DNA from: Bacillus rubiinfantis
Lineage (GTDB): Bacteria > Bacillota > Bacilli > Bacillales > Cytobacillaceae
Direction: 5' to 3'
Length of the DNA stretch: 64,000 nt
Assembly: GCA_000752035.1 (NCBI GenBank)
Contig: CCFE01000024.1
Coordinates: 525,639-589,638 of the forward strand
The stretch's first letter is position 1. Each line of letters opens with the position of its first letter. The notes under the pieces were generated by a model, which made no database searches, was not told where the DNA came from, and saw only the letters and a list, made by a program, of their open reading frames with translations. A program made the translations under genes and the position numbers. Positions 35,983 to 44,944 of this stretch are shown piece by piece.

Positions 35983-37248
35983 CTAAATTAAACCAAGTTT
36001 AACTGCATATGCTTCAATCGCTTTTTCAAAGCAAGCTAAGGGAGCGCGAACCGTACCGGCACCAATTTGGCCCACTCCTGCTTCCTTGTGTGCGATTCCA
36101 GTGTTAATGACTGGCTCGATTCCTGTTTCTACGACCTTTCTTGCGTCAATTCCGAGACAAGTGCCTTGGAAGTTCCAAGTTGGAATCGCAAAGTTAGGGT
36201 TTTGATCGATACTGATTTCCAACATTTCATTGCTTGTGCTTAAAGCATCTTCAAAGCCACCAGCACCGACAAACCGAGTCACTCCTGGTGCGGCAATCAT
36301 TGCCATGCCGCCGACACCAAATGTTTCCGTAATCGCGCTATCCCCCATGTCCGGGCAGGCCATTTCCTGCGAATAACCGGTGAAGAATAGACCTTGCGGC
36401 GTATTGACTGGAGCAGTAAACCACTCGTCGCCCATACCGCTGATGCGGATACCAAACTCATAGCCGTTGCGGGACATTGCCGTGACCACAGTACCATGCT
36501 GGATGGTTCTTGCCGCATCCATTACCGCTTTACCAGTGGCCATCGCAATATTCAAGAAGAATTGGTCTGTGTCTGCCAAGAATTGGATAACAGCTTGCTT
36601 ATCATCTTCGGCGACATCTGTTTTTAAAATATACGGTACAATCTCTTTTAAGAATACGAGTGAAGCAGCAATATTACGTTGGTGGAACTCATCACCCATT
36701 GTAATGGCTTTAGCAATCATGACATTAATATTGAGGCCATCACCTTTAACTTTTAAGGCCTTCGAAAGCGTTGGGCCAAGAACATCCGCCATCCATTTCA
36801 AACGGTTAACGACTTCTTCAGAATAAGCACCAAAGCGCAATACCTTTCCAATTCCTTCGTTCATTGTGCAGTAGGCGCGGTTGCCATCCGCACGGTTTTC
36901 CACGACAAGCACGGCCATATTTCCTGAGGTAATTCCGCCCATTGGGCCGACCGTCTTCACATGATGGCAAGGAACAAATTCAACTTCGCCATTCTCAAAC
37001 AACGCAAATGCCTCTTCCTCAGTAGCAGCCCAACCTTCAAAGAGAGCGGCGCCAACACAAGAACCTTGCATTGGGCTTGGCATGTTTTCCCACTTCACCG
37101 GTGGTCCAGCATGAAGCAACACTTTTCCGTTTAACACATCAATCACTGATTTTGCTGGTACAACATCTACTAAAAATGGCGCACTGCCAACAACTTTATC
37201 AATGACAGCTCTGTTTGCCTCATCAATCGTCTCATATGGTCCGTACAT
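35983..37248 (-). CDS. allG: DUF1116 protein, oxamate carbamoyltransferase subunit AllG
   Basis: This 421-residue DUF1116 protein matches E. coli YlbE (AllG). Conserved segments include LLHAGPPVKWENMPSPMQG, HHVKTVGPMGGITSGNMAV, GTVVTAMSRNGYEFGIRISG and GIAHKEAGVGQIGAGTVRAP. It is thought to be a core subunit of oxamate carbamoyltransferase. Both ATG 37251 and ATG 37248 follow AGGAGG; I use the second for its seven-base spacing. It stands between allD and allH in an all-minus operon, in line with a role directly after ureidoglycolate dehydrogenase. Confidence 0.85.
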   Translation of the reverse strand: MYGPYETIDEANRAVIDKVVGSAPFLVDVVPAKSVIDVLNGKVLLHAGPPVKWENMPSPMQGSCVGAALFEGWAATEEEAFALFENGEVEFVPCHHVKTVGPMGGITSGNMAVLVVENRADGNRAYCTMNEGIGKVLRFGAYSEEVVNRLKWMADVLGPTLSKALKVKGDGLNINVMIAKAITMGDEFHQRNIAASLVFLKEIVPYILKTDVAEDDKQAVIQFLADTDQFFLNIAMATGKAVMDAARTIQHGTVVTAMSRNGYEFGIRISGMGDEWFTAPVNTPQGLFFTGYSQEMACPDMGDSAITETFGVGGMAMIAAPGVTRFVGAGGFEDALSTSNEMLEISIDQNPNFAIPTWNFQGTCLGIDARKVVETGIEPVINTGIAHKEAGVGQIGAGTVRAPLACFEKAIEAYAVKLGLI

Positions 37249-37337
37249 CATAATTCCTCCTGACTTACTTCTGCTTGTAAAAAAAGCCACAATTTAAGAT
37301 GGCGGCTGCTAACTGCCAGCCGCCATTTCTAAAATGT

Positions 37338-38387
37338 TTATTTTGCAAATGCACCTTTGTGATCGTATGCATTGTTATGAATTACATCAGATACTAAATA
37401 TTCGTAGATGGAATCAACGATATCGATACCTTCTTCGTTAGCTTTCTTTTCTCTGATACCGCTTCTTTGTCCTGGATAGTAAACTTTGTCAAACCCTGTA
37501 GCTGGTTTGATATTATTTAAATCCTGCATTGTTTGAGCAATATTTTCCTTAAAGCTTTCAAGATCAGTAAAGCACTCAGGGTCAATAACGATATGAAGCT
37601 GACCAAGATTACGATCTTCTGTTAAATCATGATACATAGATGTAACTTTATTACCAAATGGGAGGTTTAACATAATTCCTGATAAGATGTCAACCATCAT
37701 CATCAATCCATAGCCTTTAGGTCCAGCAATTGGTAATAGTGAACTTACTTTAAATGGATCAGTTGTTGTTTGACCGTTGCTATCAACAGCCCAGCCTTCT
37801 TCGATTGGTTTATTTTTAGATCTGGCATCCAAAACTTTACCCCAAGCTTGTACAGTAGTAGCCATATCAATGATGATATTTTCTCCGTTTTTACCAGGTG
37901 CACCAAAAGCAATTGGGTTTGTGCCATAATAAGGTTCAGCTCCGCCATATGGTACAGCCATTGGATCTGATTGGCAAAGAGTAAGGGCAACTAGATTTTG
38001 TTCAGCAGCTTGTTGAACAAAGTAAGATAATGCACCACTATGACCCATTCGTCTCATTCCAACAATTGCAACACCATTTTCTTTTGCCATTTTGATAGCT
38101 TCATCCATTCCAAGCTTTGCAACAACATGTCCAGCCGCATTGTCACCATCAAAAATTGCTGTACATGGACCAGTTTTTTGAAAATTAAAGTTCGGGTTGC
38201 AGTTTGTACCGCCTTTATTAATTCTTTCAGAATAATATTCAACACGCATTGCACCATGTGAGTGATAACCACGTGCATCAGCATGTACAAGTACATCAGC
38301 GACGATATCAGCATGTTCTTGTGTTAATCCAGCTTTATGGAGTTTAGTTGCCATTAATTCTTTTAACTTTTCACGAGTTACTTTCAT
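37338..38387 (-). CDS. allD: ureidoglycolate dehydrogenase
   Basis: This 349-residue Ldh-family oxidoreductase aligns along its whole length with E. coli AllD. Shared blocks include ADARGYHSHGAMRVEYY, GMRRMGHSGALSYFVQQA, YYGTNPIAFGAPG and GPKGYGLMMMVDILSG. It oxidises (S)-ureidoglycolate to oxalurate with NAD, generating NADH, and thus commits allantoin to the carbamoyl phosphate-yielding branch. GTG/ATG ambiguity is not an issue: the start MKVTREKL matches the family. It sits between allE and allG. Confidence 0.93.
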   Translation of the reverse strand: MKVTREKLKELMATKLHKAGLTQEHADIVADVLVHADARGYHSHGAMRVEYYSERINKGGTNCNPNFNFQKTGPCTAIFDGDNAAGHVVAKLGMDEAIKMAKENGVAIVGMRRMGHSGALSYFVQQAAEQNLVALTLCQSDPMAVPYGGAEPYYGTNPIAFGAPGKNGENIIIDMATTVQAWGKVLDARSKNKPIEEGWAVDSNGQTTTDPFKVSSLLPIAGPKGYGLMMMVDILSGIMLNLPFGNKVTSMYHDLTEDRNLGQLHIVIDPECFTDLESFKENIAQTMQDLNNIKPATGFDKVYYPGQRSGIREKKANEEGIDIVDSIYEYLVSDVIHNNAYDHKGAFAK

Positions 38388-38473
38388 TGTTTACACCCTC
38401 TATTGATATGATTTTTATTTTAACTAGCTTCCTGAATACTCTATTTCAAAAACTATATTTTAAATTTAATTTC

Positions 38474-39238
38474 TTACAAATCGGCATCGCGATTACAATC
38501 TTTAGAGTAAACATAGGTTAAATTTTCTCTGCCAACAGCATAACAGGCTTGCTGTACATATGGACCCATGAAGAGGTAGTCACCTTTTTTCACTGGAATC
38601 CATTCATTGTCCAAATTATACATGCCTTCACCAGACAATAGGTAAGCTCCATGCTCTTGAATATGTGTTTCAATAAATGGATGGCATGCAGCCGGATCAA
38701 ATGATAAGATATGGAAGTTCATATCAAAATCAATATCAGTTGGTAACAAATCTTTAATGTGAACATTGTGCATATCATCATAATCTCTGTACTCAATTTG
38801 ATTAGTGTGACCAGAAACAACCCAAGGTTTGCGGCCTTCTAGCGGTTTATATTTTTGTTTGTAAAGGAATAAACGAGAATCGCCTGTTTCAAGATTTTCC
38901 AAGTACAATTTCACACCTGGAGGGCAATATAAGTAGCCGCTTTCTTCTAAAATAAATTCTTGCTCATCTGCTTTTGCTTTCACTTTTCCTTCGAGTACAT
39001 AAACTAAAGTCTCTACATTCTCTTGCCCGCCGAAACCTTCACTATTTTTCCCGCCTTCGTGCATCGTAACGACATAATCCACGAAGCTTGCTCCTAATTT
39101 TGGAGACGCAAGAATTGTCATTGAGCATTTTTCAAAGCCTGGAACAACGTTATTTACTAAACCATCCGGTGCGATTAATGCATATTTTCCATGTTTAATA
39201 ATTGATCTGCTTGAAAGTAAGTCTTTTGGATAACCCAT
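38474..39238 (-). CDS. allE: (S)-ureidoglycine aminohydrolase
   Basis: This 254-residue bicupin matches AllE (YlbA) of E. coli. The enzyme releases ammonia from (S)-ureidoglycine to give (S)-ureidoglycolate with the right stereochemistry for AllD. The manganese site in the second cupin is seen as ETHIQEHGAYLLSGEG, with later Gln and His-like positions in MGPYVQQACYAVG. The N-terminal cupin (YVLEGKVKAKAD) is degenerate, as usual. It is placed between allC and allD. Confidence 0.93.
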   Translation of the reverse strand: MGYPKDLLSSRSIIKHGKYALIAPDGLVNNVVPGFEKCSMTILASPKLGASFVDYVVTMHEGGKNSEGFGGQENVETLVYVLEGKVKAKADEQEFILEESGYLYCPPGVKLYLENLETGDSRLFLYKQKYKPLEGRKPWVVSGHTNQIEYRDYDDMHNVHIKDLLPTDIDFDMNFHILSFDPAACHPFIETHIQEHGAYLLSGEGMYNLDNEWIPVKKGDYLFMGPYVQQACYAVGRENLTYVYSKDCNRDADL

Positions 39239-39276
39239 AGTAAAAATCTCCTTTACAGTTTTTCATGTAGTTGACT

Positions 39277-40503
39277 TTATTCTTTATATGCTAGTTCATA
39301 CAGTGCACCGATAAGTGCCTTAATTCCTTCGGCTAAATCGGCCGGGTCTGTATATTCAGCGGGATTATGGCTAATTCCCTTTCTGCTTGGGACAAAAAGC
39401 ATCGCTGTCGGCACAACTGAAGCAAAAATTTGTGAATCATGACCAGCGCCACTGTGCATAAGCTTATAATTTAGCCCTTTTTCTTGGCATTGTTTTTCGA
39501 GAATTTCAACAAGTCCAGCATCCATTGGTACAGGATTAGCATCCATCCACATGTCAATCGTTGTTTCAACATCGTGTGCTTTTGAAATAGACTGTATTTT
39601 TTCAACTATCTCTTCGGTAAATGACTGAATCACTGCTTTATCAGTGTGGCGAACATCAATAGTGAAAGTAGCTCCCCCAGGAACAACGTTTACAATATTT
39701 GGATGAGCCTCGATGTTCCCAACTGTCGTTACCAGCGGGTCTCCCAATTCTTTGGCCCGTTGTATAATCTGATAAATCATCTCGCTTGCCGCAAACACAG
39801 CGTCTTTGCGATAACCCATTGGTGTTGTACCAGCGTGATTTGCTTCCCCTAAAATTTCAACGGTAAAGCGCCTTTGTCCAACAATACTATGAACCACACC
39901 AACAGATTTTTTTTCTGTTTCAAGCACACCGCCTTGTTCAACGTGAAGCTCGACAAACGCTTTAATATCTTTTCGAGGTGCTTTTGTTTCATCTCTAAAA
40001 TTGAAACCAGATTTCTTCATTGCCTCCACAAAAGGGATGCCCTCAAAGTCAGAGATATTTTCTACATCTTCACGTTTTGCAATCCCGATTATATTCTTTG
40101 ATCCCCAGAATGTGTATGGAAAACGACTGCCTTCCTCCTCAGCCATAGAGACAACTTCAATATTTTTTAACGGCTGACCGAATTTTTGTTGTAAATAGGA
40201 AAGCGCTAATATACCTGCGACGATCCCAAATTGTCCATCATATTTACCGCCATTTTTTACAGTATCAATGTGTGAACCCGTTAAAATTGTTTCTTGATCA
40301 TTTTTTCCTTTTAAGGTTCCATACAGATTACCAACTTCATCAAAACGGCTTTCTAAGCCTTCCGCTTCTATCCAGCCCTTTAAAGCTTGTTGGGCATTAA
40401 CCCAATCTTTTGAATAAAGAGTGCGGGAAACCCCACCGGTAGGATCTTGGCCAAATTCTCCTAACCAATTTAGTCTTTCCTCTGCTACTTTTTGTAAATC
40501 CAT
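39277..40503 (-). CDS. allC: allantoate amidohydrolase
   Basis: This 408-residue M20-family enzyme hydrolyses allantoate to (S)-ureidoglycine, ammonia and CO2. Metal-binding motifs are TGSHIDTVKNGGKYDGQFG, AEEEGSRFP, and a late GAGHDSQIFA. The dimerisation domain GEANHAGTTPMGYRKDA is present. The length fits AllC/PucF rather than the larger carbamoyl-beta-alanine enzymes, and the operon with allE and allD decides the assignment. AGGAGGT precedes the ATG. Confidence 0.92.
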   Translation of the reverse strand: MDLQKVAEERLNWLGEFGQDPTGGVSRTLYSKDWVNAQQALKGWIEAEGLESRFDEVGNLYGTLKGKNDQETILTGSHIDTVKNGGKYDGQFGIVAGILALSYLQQKFGQPLKNIEVVSMAEEEGSRFPYTFWGSKNIIGIAKREDVENISDFEGIPFVEAMKKSGFNFRDETKAPRKDIKAFVELHVEQGGVLETEKKSVGVVHSIVGQRRFTVEILGEANHAGTTPMGYRKDAVFAASEMIYQIIQRAKELGDPLVTTVGNIEAHPNIVNVVPGGATFTIDVRHTDKAVIQSFTEEIVEKIQSISKAHDVETTIDMWMDANPVPMDAGLVEILEKQCQEKGLNYKLMHSGAGHDSQIFASVVPTAMLFVPSRKGISHNPAEYTDPADLAEGIKALIGALYELAYKE

Positions 40504-40682
40504 TTCAAGCTGACCTCCTATAATAGGAATCTTACATCAATGTTTGCTACTTACTATATAAAGTGTAAGCATTTACCGAAGTATAGTCATTATCATGAAT
40601 AGATAAAGCGAATATTTTTTTTTGTCCAAAATGGACAATGTTATTTTTATCAGAAAAAATGCCTTCTCATTTTCAAAAAAAT

Positions 40683-42350
40683 CTATTTTAGCGTTTGTTT
40701 CTCGCGCTCAAGCAAGTCAACTATCTTTAATCCAACCTGAACGGACAGCATTTCCTCAGGTTCTTCAAATTTCATTCCAGTAATTTCTCTAATTCGATCT
40801 AGCCGATAAGCAACCGTTTTATAATGTAAAAATAATAATTGTGCCGTTTTTGCTGCATTTTGATTACAGTCCAAAAAAGTTCGCAATGTTTTCAACAAAT
40901 CTGCTTGATTTGCATGGGAGTAGCTTAATAATTTCTTTAATGAGACTGGGATATAAGCTTGTAATAAACTCACGTCAGGAAAATTGCATAATAATCTAAA
41001 TACCCCTAATTCCGAAAAGGCGGTAATTGCACCTATTCCATTAACTTTTTGTCCTAATTCTAACGCTTCCTCTGCCTCCAAATAGCTTCTTGGAATATCT
41101 AGTATGGTGTCAGCATTGCTGCCTATTCCTACTTGAAGTGCAACATCCTTCACCTGCTTTTTGAAAGAGGATTGAATTTTGCAGGCTGCGTTTTTTATCT
41201 TGTGCAGCCAGTCTGAATTTTTTTGTTCTTGGTTGTTTAACTTCCAAAGAACAATGATGAAGTTGCTTTTACTTGTTACGATATCATGAGGCAAGTGTTT
41301 ATGAATCACTTCATACGCAATTGAAAGACTATGGTTTGTTAAACTGCTTTTTTTGCTAGTTAAAGTATTTGTAATTGCCGGTAACCTAAATAATACGACT
41401 GCAAAAGCTCCATTCAAATCCCAACCAATGACATTAGCCTTTTGATAAATAGTATTCATTGAACGAATTCTGCCACTAATGAGGTCATCAATTAAATCGT
41501 TTTTAAATTTCTTTTCAACTTCAGCTACCGCAAATTGTTTCACGAGTTCGAGTGACAATGAAGTAGCGGCATTTTCTAAAGCTATATAATCTAGCTCTTC
41601 TAAAGGTTTGTTCATTTCTCCGATTAAGAGATAGGTTTTGGTATGGTTAATTGTCTCTACAGGGACAACAATCTGATGACCATTTTGCCCCTTGGCATCA
41701 TGGTATTTTACGACCTGCCGATAATGCGGAAATTTTATTTCTGCTGTTTTATGGTAGAAATCAAGCTTTTCGATAATTTCAAATGAAGCAAGAATTGGCT
41801 CAGTTGCCATCATGCAGTGAAAATTGCGATCAAACAAGGCAACAGGATTCTTTATTAACATCTCCAAAGTTTTAATAATTTGTTCTGGACCTTCATTCGC
41901 TAAAGATAATGCGGTAAAGCGGTCATGAATTTCTTTATAATACTGCAGTTTCTTTACTTGCCTGTTAAAAAGCTCCCCCATGACTGGATACATTACTTCG
42001 ACAAAAGGAACTTCCTTAGGAATCTGAATAATTGGCAGGCCAAGCTTATTCCCTTCAAGAATCATTGCAGCAGGAATTTCTTCAACAAATCGATGGTTTT
42101 TGATAACCAGCGCGCTAACCCCTTTTTCGCTGAGCTGTGCGAGGAAGTTGCGCAATTCGACCTCATTAAATGTCCGAATTGGGTAAAGGCTTGTAAGAAT
42201 CAATTCTCCACCCTTAATCCAATCAGCAATATCTGGTGCCTCCATAATAGTGACGCCGCTAATAGGATTATGTAAATAATTTTTCCCACTCAATACAACT
42301 GCGTGATTAAGCGACTTCATCTGCAATAAATCGTAAATTCTGTATTCCAT
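40683..42350 (-). CDS. PucR-family regulator 1
   Basis: This 555-residue regulator has the full PucR layout. The N-terminal purine-catabolism domain (residues 1-125; SGVTIMEAPDIADWIKGGELILTS) precedes a GGDEF-like middle region and a C-terminal HTH_30 (NQNAAKTAQLLFLHYKTVAYRLDRI). B. subtilis PucR activates purine and allantoin genes and senses allantoin, allantoate or ureidoglycolate. The ATG at 42350 has AAAGGAC eight bases upstream. It lies immediately upstream of allC on the same strand (180-base gap), so it may control the allC-allE-allD-allG-allH operon. Confidence 0.88.
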   Translation of the reverse strand: MEYRIYDLLQMKSLNHAVVLSGKNYLHNPISGVTIMEAPDIADWIKGGELILTSLYPIRTFNEVELRNFLAQLSEKGVSALVIKNHRFVEEIPAAMILEGNKLGLPIIQIPKEVPFVEVMYPVMGELFNRQVKKLQYYKEIHDRFTALSLANEGPEQIIKTLEMLIKNPVALFDRNFHCMMATEPILASFEIIEKLDFYHKTAEIKFPHYRQVVKYHDAKGQNGHQIVVPVETINHTKTYLLIGEMNKPLEELDYIALENAATSLSLELVKQFAVAEVEKKFKNDLIDDLISGRIRSMNTIYQKANVIGWDLNGAFAVVLFRLPAITNTLTSKKSSLTNHSLSIAYEVIHKHLPHDIVTSKSNFIIVLWKLNNQEQKNSDWLHKIKNAACKIQSSFKKQVKDVALQVGIGSNADTILDIPRSYLEAEEALELGQKVNGIGAITAFSELGVFRLLCNFPDVSLLQAYIPVSLKKLLSYSHANQADLLKTLRTFLDCNQNAAKTAQLLFLHYKTVAYRLDRIREITGMKFEEPEEMLSVQVGLKIVDLLEREKQTLK

Positions 42351-42464
42351 GTACAAAAGTCCTTTACCATTTTTGTTGATATTTCTCATAGCTAAATTTG
42401 TAAAATTTTGTTACCCTAATTTTTAGTCAGCAAAAATATGAATAAAAAGAGAGTGAAGCAAAGC

Positions 42465-43337
42465 ATGAAAACAACATTTGTCTACAAAAAGGCTGAAAAT
42501 TTCGAGATTAACGGTGATTTCTATCCAATATCCGAAAAAGGCAAACCAGTGATTATCTATATCCATGGCGGTGGCCTTTTATGGGGTTCTCGGGAAGAAG
42601 TTAAAAGCCAGCAAATAGAGTTCTATAATGCTGCAGGTTATAATGTTTTTTCGATAGATTATCGGTTAGCACCAGAAACAAAACTCCCAGACATTGTGGA
42701 AGATATTGATAGTGCCATCCAATGGGTAAAGCAAACTGCCCCTAATCATTTTGACATTGATGTACAAAGAATTGCTGTTGTCGGCAGTTCGGCTGGTGCC
42801 TATTTAGCGTTAATGACAGGTACATTTAAGACAAAGCCGCAGGCGATTGTTTCTTTCTACGGATATGGCGATATCAGCGCAGATTGGGCGTTAAAACCAA
42901 GTCGTCATTATCTAGCGATGACAAAAGTCCCAAAAACGCTAGCAGATATGATTATATCGGACAAAGTGATTTCATCAGGCCCAATTCAACAACGTTATGC
43001 CCTCTATATGTATGCTAGACAGCAGGGAGCATGGATTGAGGAAATTACTGGTTTAAATCCGGAAGTGAGTAAAGCTGAGCTGACACAATTTTGCCCGCTT
43101 TACCAGATCAACAATGCTTTCCCGCCAACACTGTTACTTCATGGGACAAACGATGATGACGTTCCATATGAACAATCTCAGAAAATGGATCAAGCATTAA
43201 TAAGGGCAGGGCTAACAAGCCAATTAATTACCATTCCTAACGGAAAACATGTCTTCGATGATGATTGGGAAAATCCTATTGTTCAACAGGCCTTCCAAGA
43301 TGTCGTAACATTTTTAGAACAGCATTTAAATAGGTAA
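42465..43337 (+). CDS. alpha/beta hydrolase (HSL-type esterase)
   Basis: This 290-residue alpha/beta hydrolase has the oxyanion motif YIHGGGLLWGS, the nucleophile elbow VGSSAGAY, and an acidic residue and His in HGTNDDDVPY and NGKHVFDDD. This is the hormone-sensitive-lipase family layout, used on small acyl esters or amides. It is the only plus-strand gene inside the allantoin cluster and is divergent from PucR 1, so a link with allantoin use is possible but unproven. The ATG at 42465 is preferred over 42438, although both have weak ribosome binding sites. Confidence 0.75.
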   Translation: MKTTFVYKKAENFEINGDFYPISEKGKPVIIYIHGGGLLWGSREEVKSQQIEFYNAAGYNVFSIDYRLAPETKLPDIVEDIDSAIQWVKQTAPNHFDIDVQRIAVVGSSAGAYLALMTGTFKTKPQAIVSFYGYGDISADWALKPSRHYLAMTKVPKTLADMIISDKVISSGPIQQRYALYMYARQQGAWIEEITGLNPEVSKAELTQFCPLYQINNAFPPTLLLHGTNDDDVPYEQSQKMDQALIRAGLTSQLITIPNGKHVFDDDWENPIVQQAFQDVVTFLEQHLNR

Positions 43338-43338
43338 A

Positions 43339-43375
43339 TAAAAAGGGCGAAAGAGTCTCCTCTTAGCCCTTTTAT
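43339..43375. terminator. bidirectional terminator
   Basis: The stem AAAAGGGC-AAGAG-type / CTCTT-GCCCTTTT lies between the convergent esterase and allantoinase genes. Confidence 0.75.
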
Positions 43376-43385
43376 TTCATTCTTA

Positions 43386-44741
43386 TTATGCTTGAATTAA
43401 CTCTGTTTTCGCTGTAACTTTGCCATTTTCAAATACAACTTCCCCATTCACGATTGTTGTCGTGACTTTACCAGTAAATGTCTTACCAACGTAAGGAGAA
43501 TGCTGATGACGGTAGAACAAATCTTCATTTTTTAATACAAAGCTTTCGTCTAGATTAACAATCGCAATATCAGCATCACTGCCTTCTGCAATTGTTCCTT
43601 TATTCGGATACAGACCAAATAATTTAGCTGGGTTTGTTGCTGTTAAAGCAACGATTTTCTCTAATGGAATATTTCTCTTTTGGTAACCTTCAGTCAACAT
43701 GACATTGATGGTTGATTGACAGCCGGATATACCTCCCCAACCTTTAAAGAAGTTGCCATTTGGAATTTGTTTAAGTTCAGCAGGTGCCGGAGAATGGTCT
43801 GAAGAAACAACATCGACTTCTCCATTGGCTACTGCTACCCATAAATCATCAACTTCTTCTTGATCGCGCAGTGGAGGGCAGCATTTTGCCAAACCGCCTT
43901 TTTCCTCCATGTCTTTCACGGTTAAGGAAAGATAGTGGGCACATGTTTCAACAGTAACATCGACGCCCCGTTTCTTCGCTGCCTCAATCTCTTGGACAAC
44001 TTTACGGCTACTGGCATGAACAATATGCAGTTTACAACCGGTTAATTCCGCATATGAAATAAGTCGTCTCACTGCTTCAATTTCAGAGATAATTGGCCGC
44101 GATTCTACAAAGTCACGAGCAGAGGTTTTGCCTTCACTTTGTTTCTTCTTGGCTAATTGATCGCAAATGACAGTACTTTCAGCATGGACACCTAAAATTG
44201 AACCAAATGAGGCAATTTCGGTCATCCCTTTATAAATTGTTTCATCATCTGCACTATTAAAGTCTTCGATTCCGCTTGGAGATACAAATGCCTTAAAACC
44301 AAGAACACCATTTTCATGAAGTTCTTTTAGGTTTGCAATATTTTCAGGTACTAATCCTCCCCAATAATAAGGATTAACAATCGCCTTTTGTTCTGCTAGG
44401 TCTTTTTTCAACTGTAGATTTTCCTTGTTAATGACAGGTGGTGCACTATTCAAAGGCATATCAACGAACGAAGTAACCCCTCCAGCAGCTAAGCTTTTGC
44501 TGCCTGTTTCAAGGCCTTCCCATTCTGAACGGCCAGGTTCGTTAAAATGAACATGTGTATCAATTAACCCAGGAAATACATGCAGACCGTTGGCGTCAAT
44601 TTCTTTTTGAGCAGCAGCTTCAATTGATTTCCCTACAGATACTTCAGCAATCTTACCAGACTTAATCGCAATGTCTCCTTGAAAAGTTGATTCTGCGGTT
44701 ACAATCTGACCATTTCTAATAATTAAATCGTAAGCTGACAT
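43386..44741 (-). CDS. allB: allantoinase 1 (PucH-like)
   Basis: This 451-residue cyclic amidohydrolase opens the hydantoin ring of allantoin to allantoate. The metal site motif is DTHVHFNEPGRSEWEG, the carboxylated lysine region is GFKAFVSPSG, and later ligands are in HAES, HIVHASS and SSDHSPAP. It is one of two allantoinase paralogues in this cluster and looks nearer to the Bacillus PucH type. It lies downstream of the permease gene but is separated from it by a hairpin, and so may be expressed separately. Confidence 0.88.
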   Translation of the reverse strand: MSAYDLIIRNGQIVTAESTFQGDIAIKSGKIAEVSVGKSIEAAAQKEIDANGLHVFPGLIDTHVHFNEPGRSEWEGLETGSKSLAAGGVTSFVDMPLNSAPPVINKENLQLKKDLAEQKAIVNPYYWGGLVPENIANLKELHENGVLGFKAFVSPSGIEDFNSADDETIYKGMTEIASFGSILGVHAESTVICDQLAKKKQSEGKTSARDFVESRPIISEIEAVRRLISYAELTGCKLHIVHASSRKVVQEIEAAKKRGVDVTVETCAHYLSLTVKDMEEKGGLAKCCPPLRDQEEVDDLWVAVANGEVDVVSSDHSPAPAELKQIPNGNFFKGWGGISGCQSTINVMLTEGYQKRNIPLEKIVALTATNPAKLFGLYPNKGTIAEGSDADIAIVNLDESFVLKNEDLFYRHQHSPYVGKTFTGKVTTTIVNGEVVFENGKVTAKTELIQA

Positions 44742-44828
44742 AAATATCCCTCCGATTTGAAAATATGTTTAATTCATAAATCTAGCATTTGGGTTGAAAA
44801 AAATTCATAAATTTGTTAAATTATTAAC

Positions 44829-44863
44829 TGACAGTTCCTCTATTTAAATAGAAGAACTGTCAT
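44829..44863 (-). terminator. terminator of the permease transcript
   Basis: The stem TGACAGTTC / GAACTGTCA lies between the permease gene and allantoinase 1. The T-tail is modest. Confidence 0.6.
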
Positions 44864-44944
44864 TCGTTTGCCATCACTTTTCAAAGAAGTGAAACATTTT
44901 TTACTCTCTCTTTTTTACGATATTCTTTTAGCATTGGTATAATC

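Noticed and set aside
44870..44900. CACTTTTC-AAA-GAAGTG inverted repeat as a further FNR site
   Set aside because: The half-sites do not fit TGTGA-N6-TCACA; more likely part of a hairpin.
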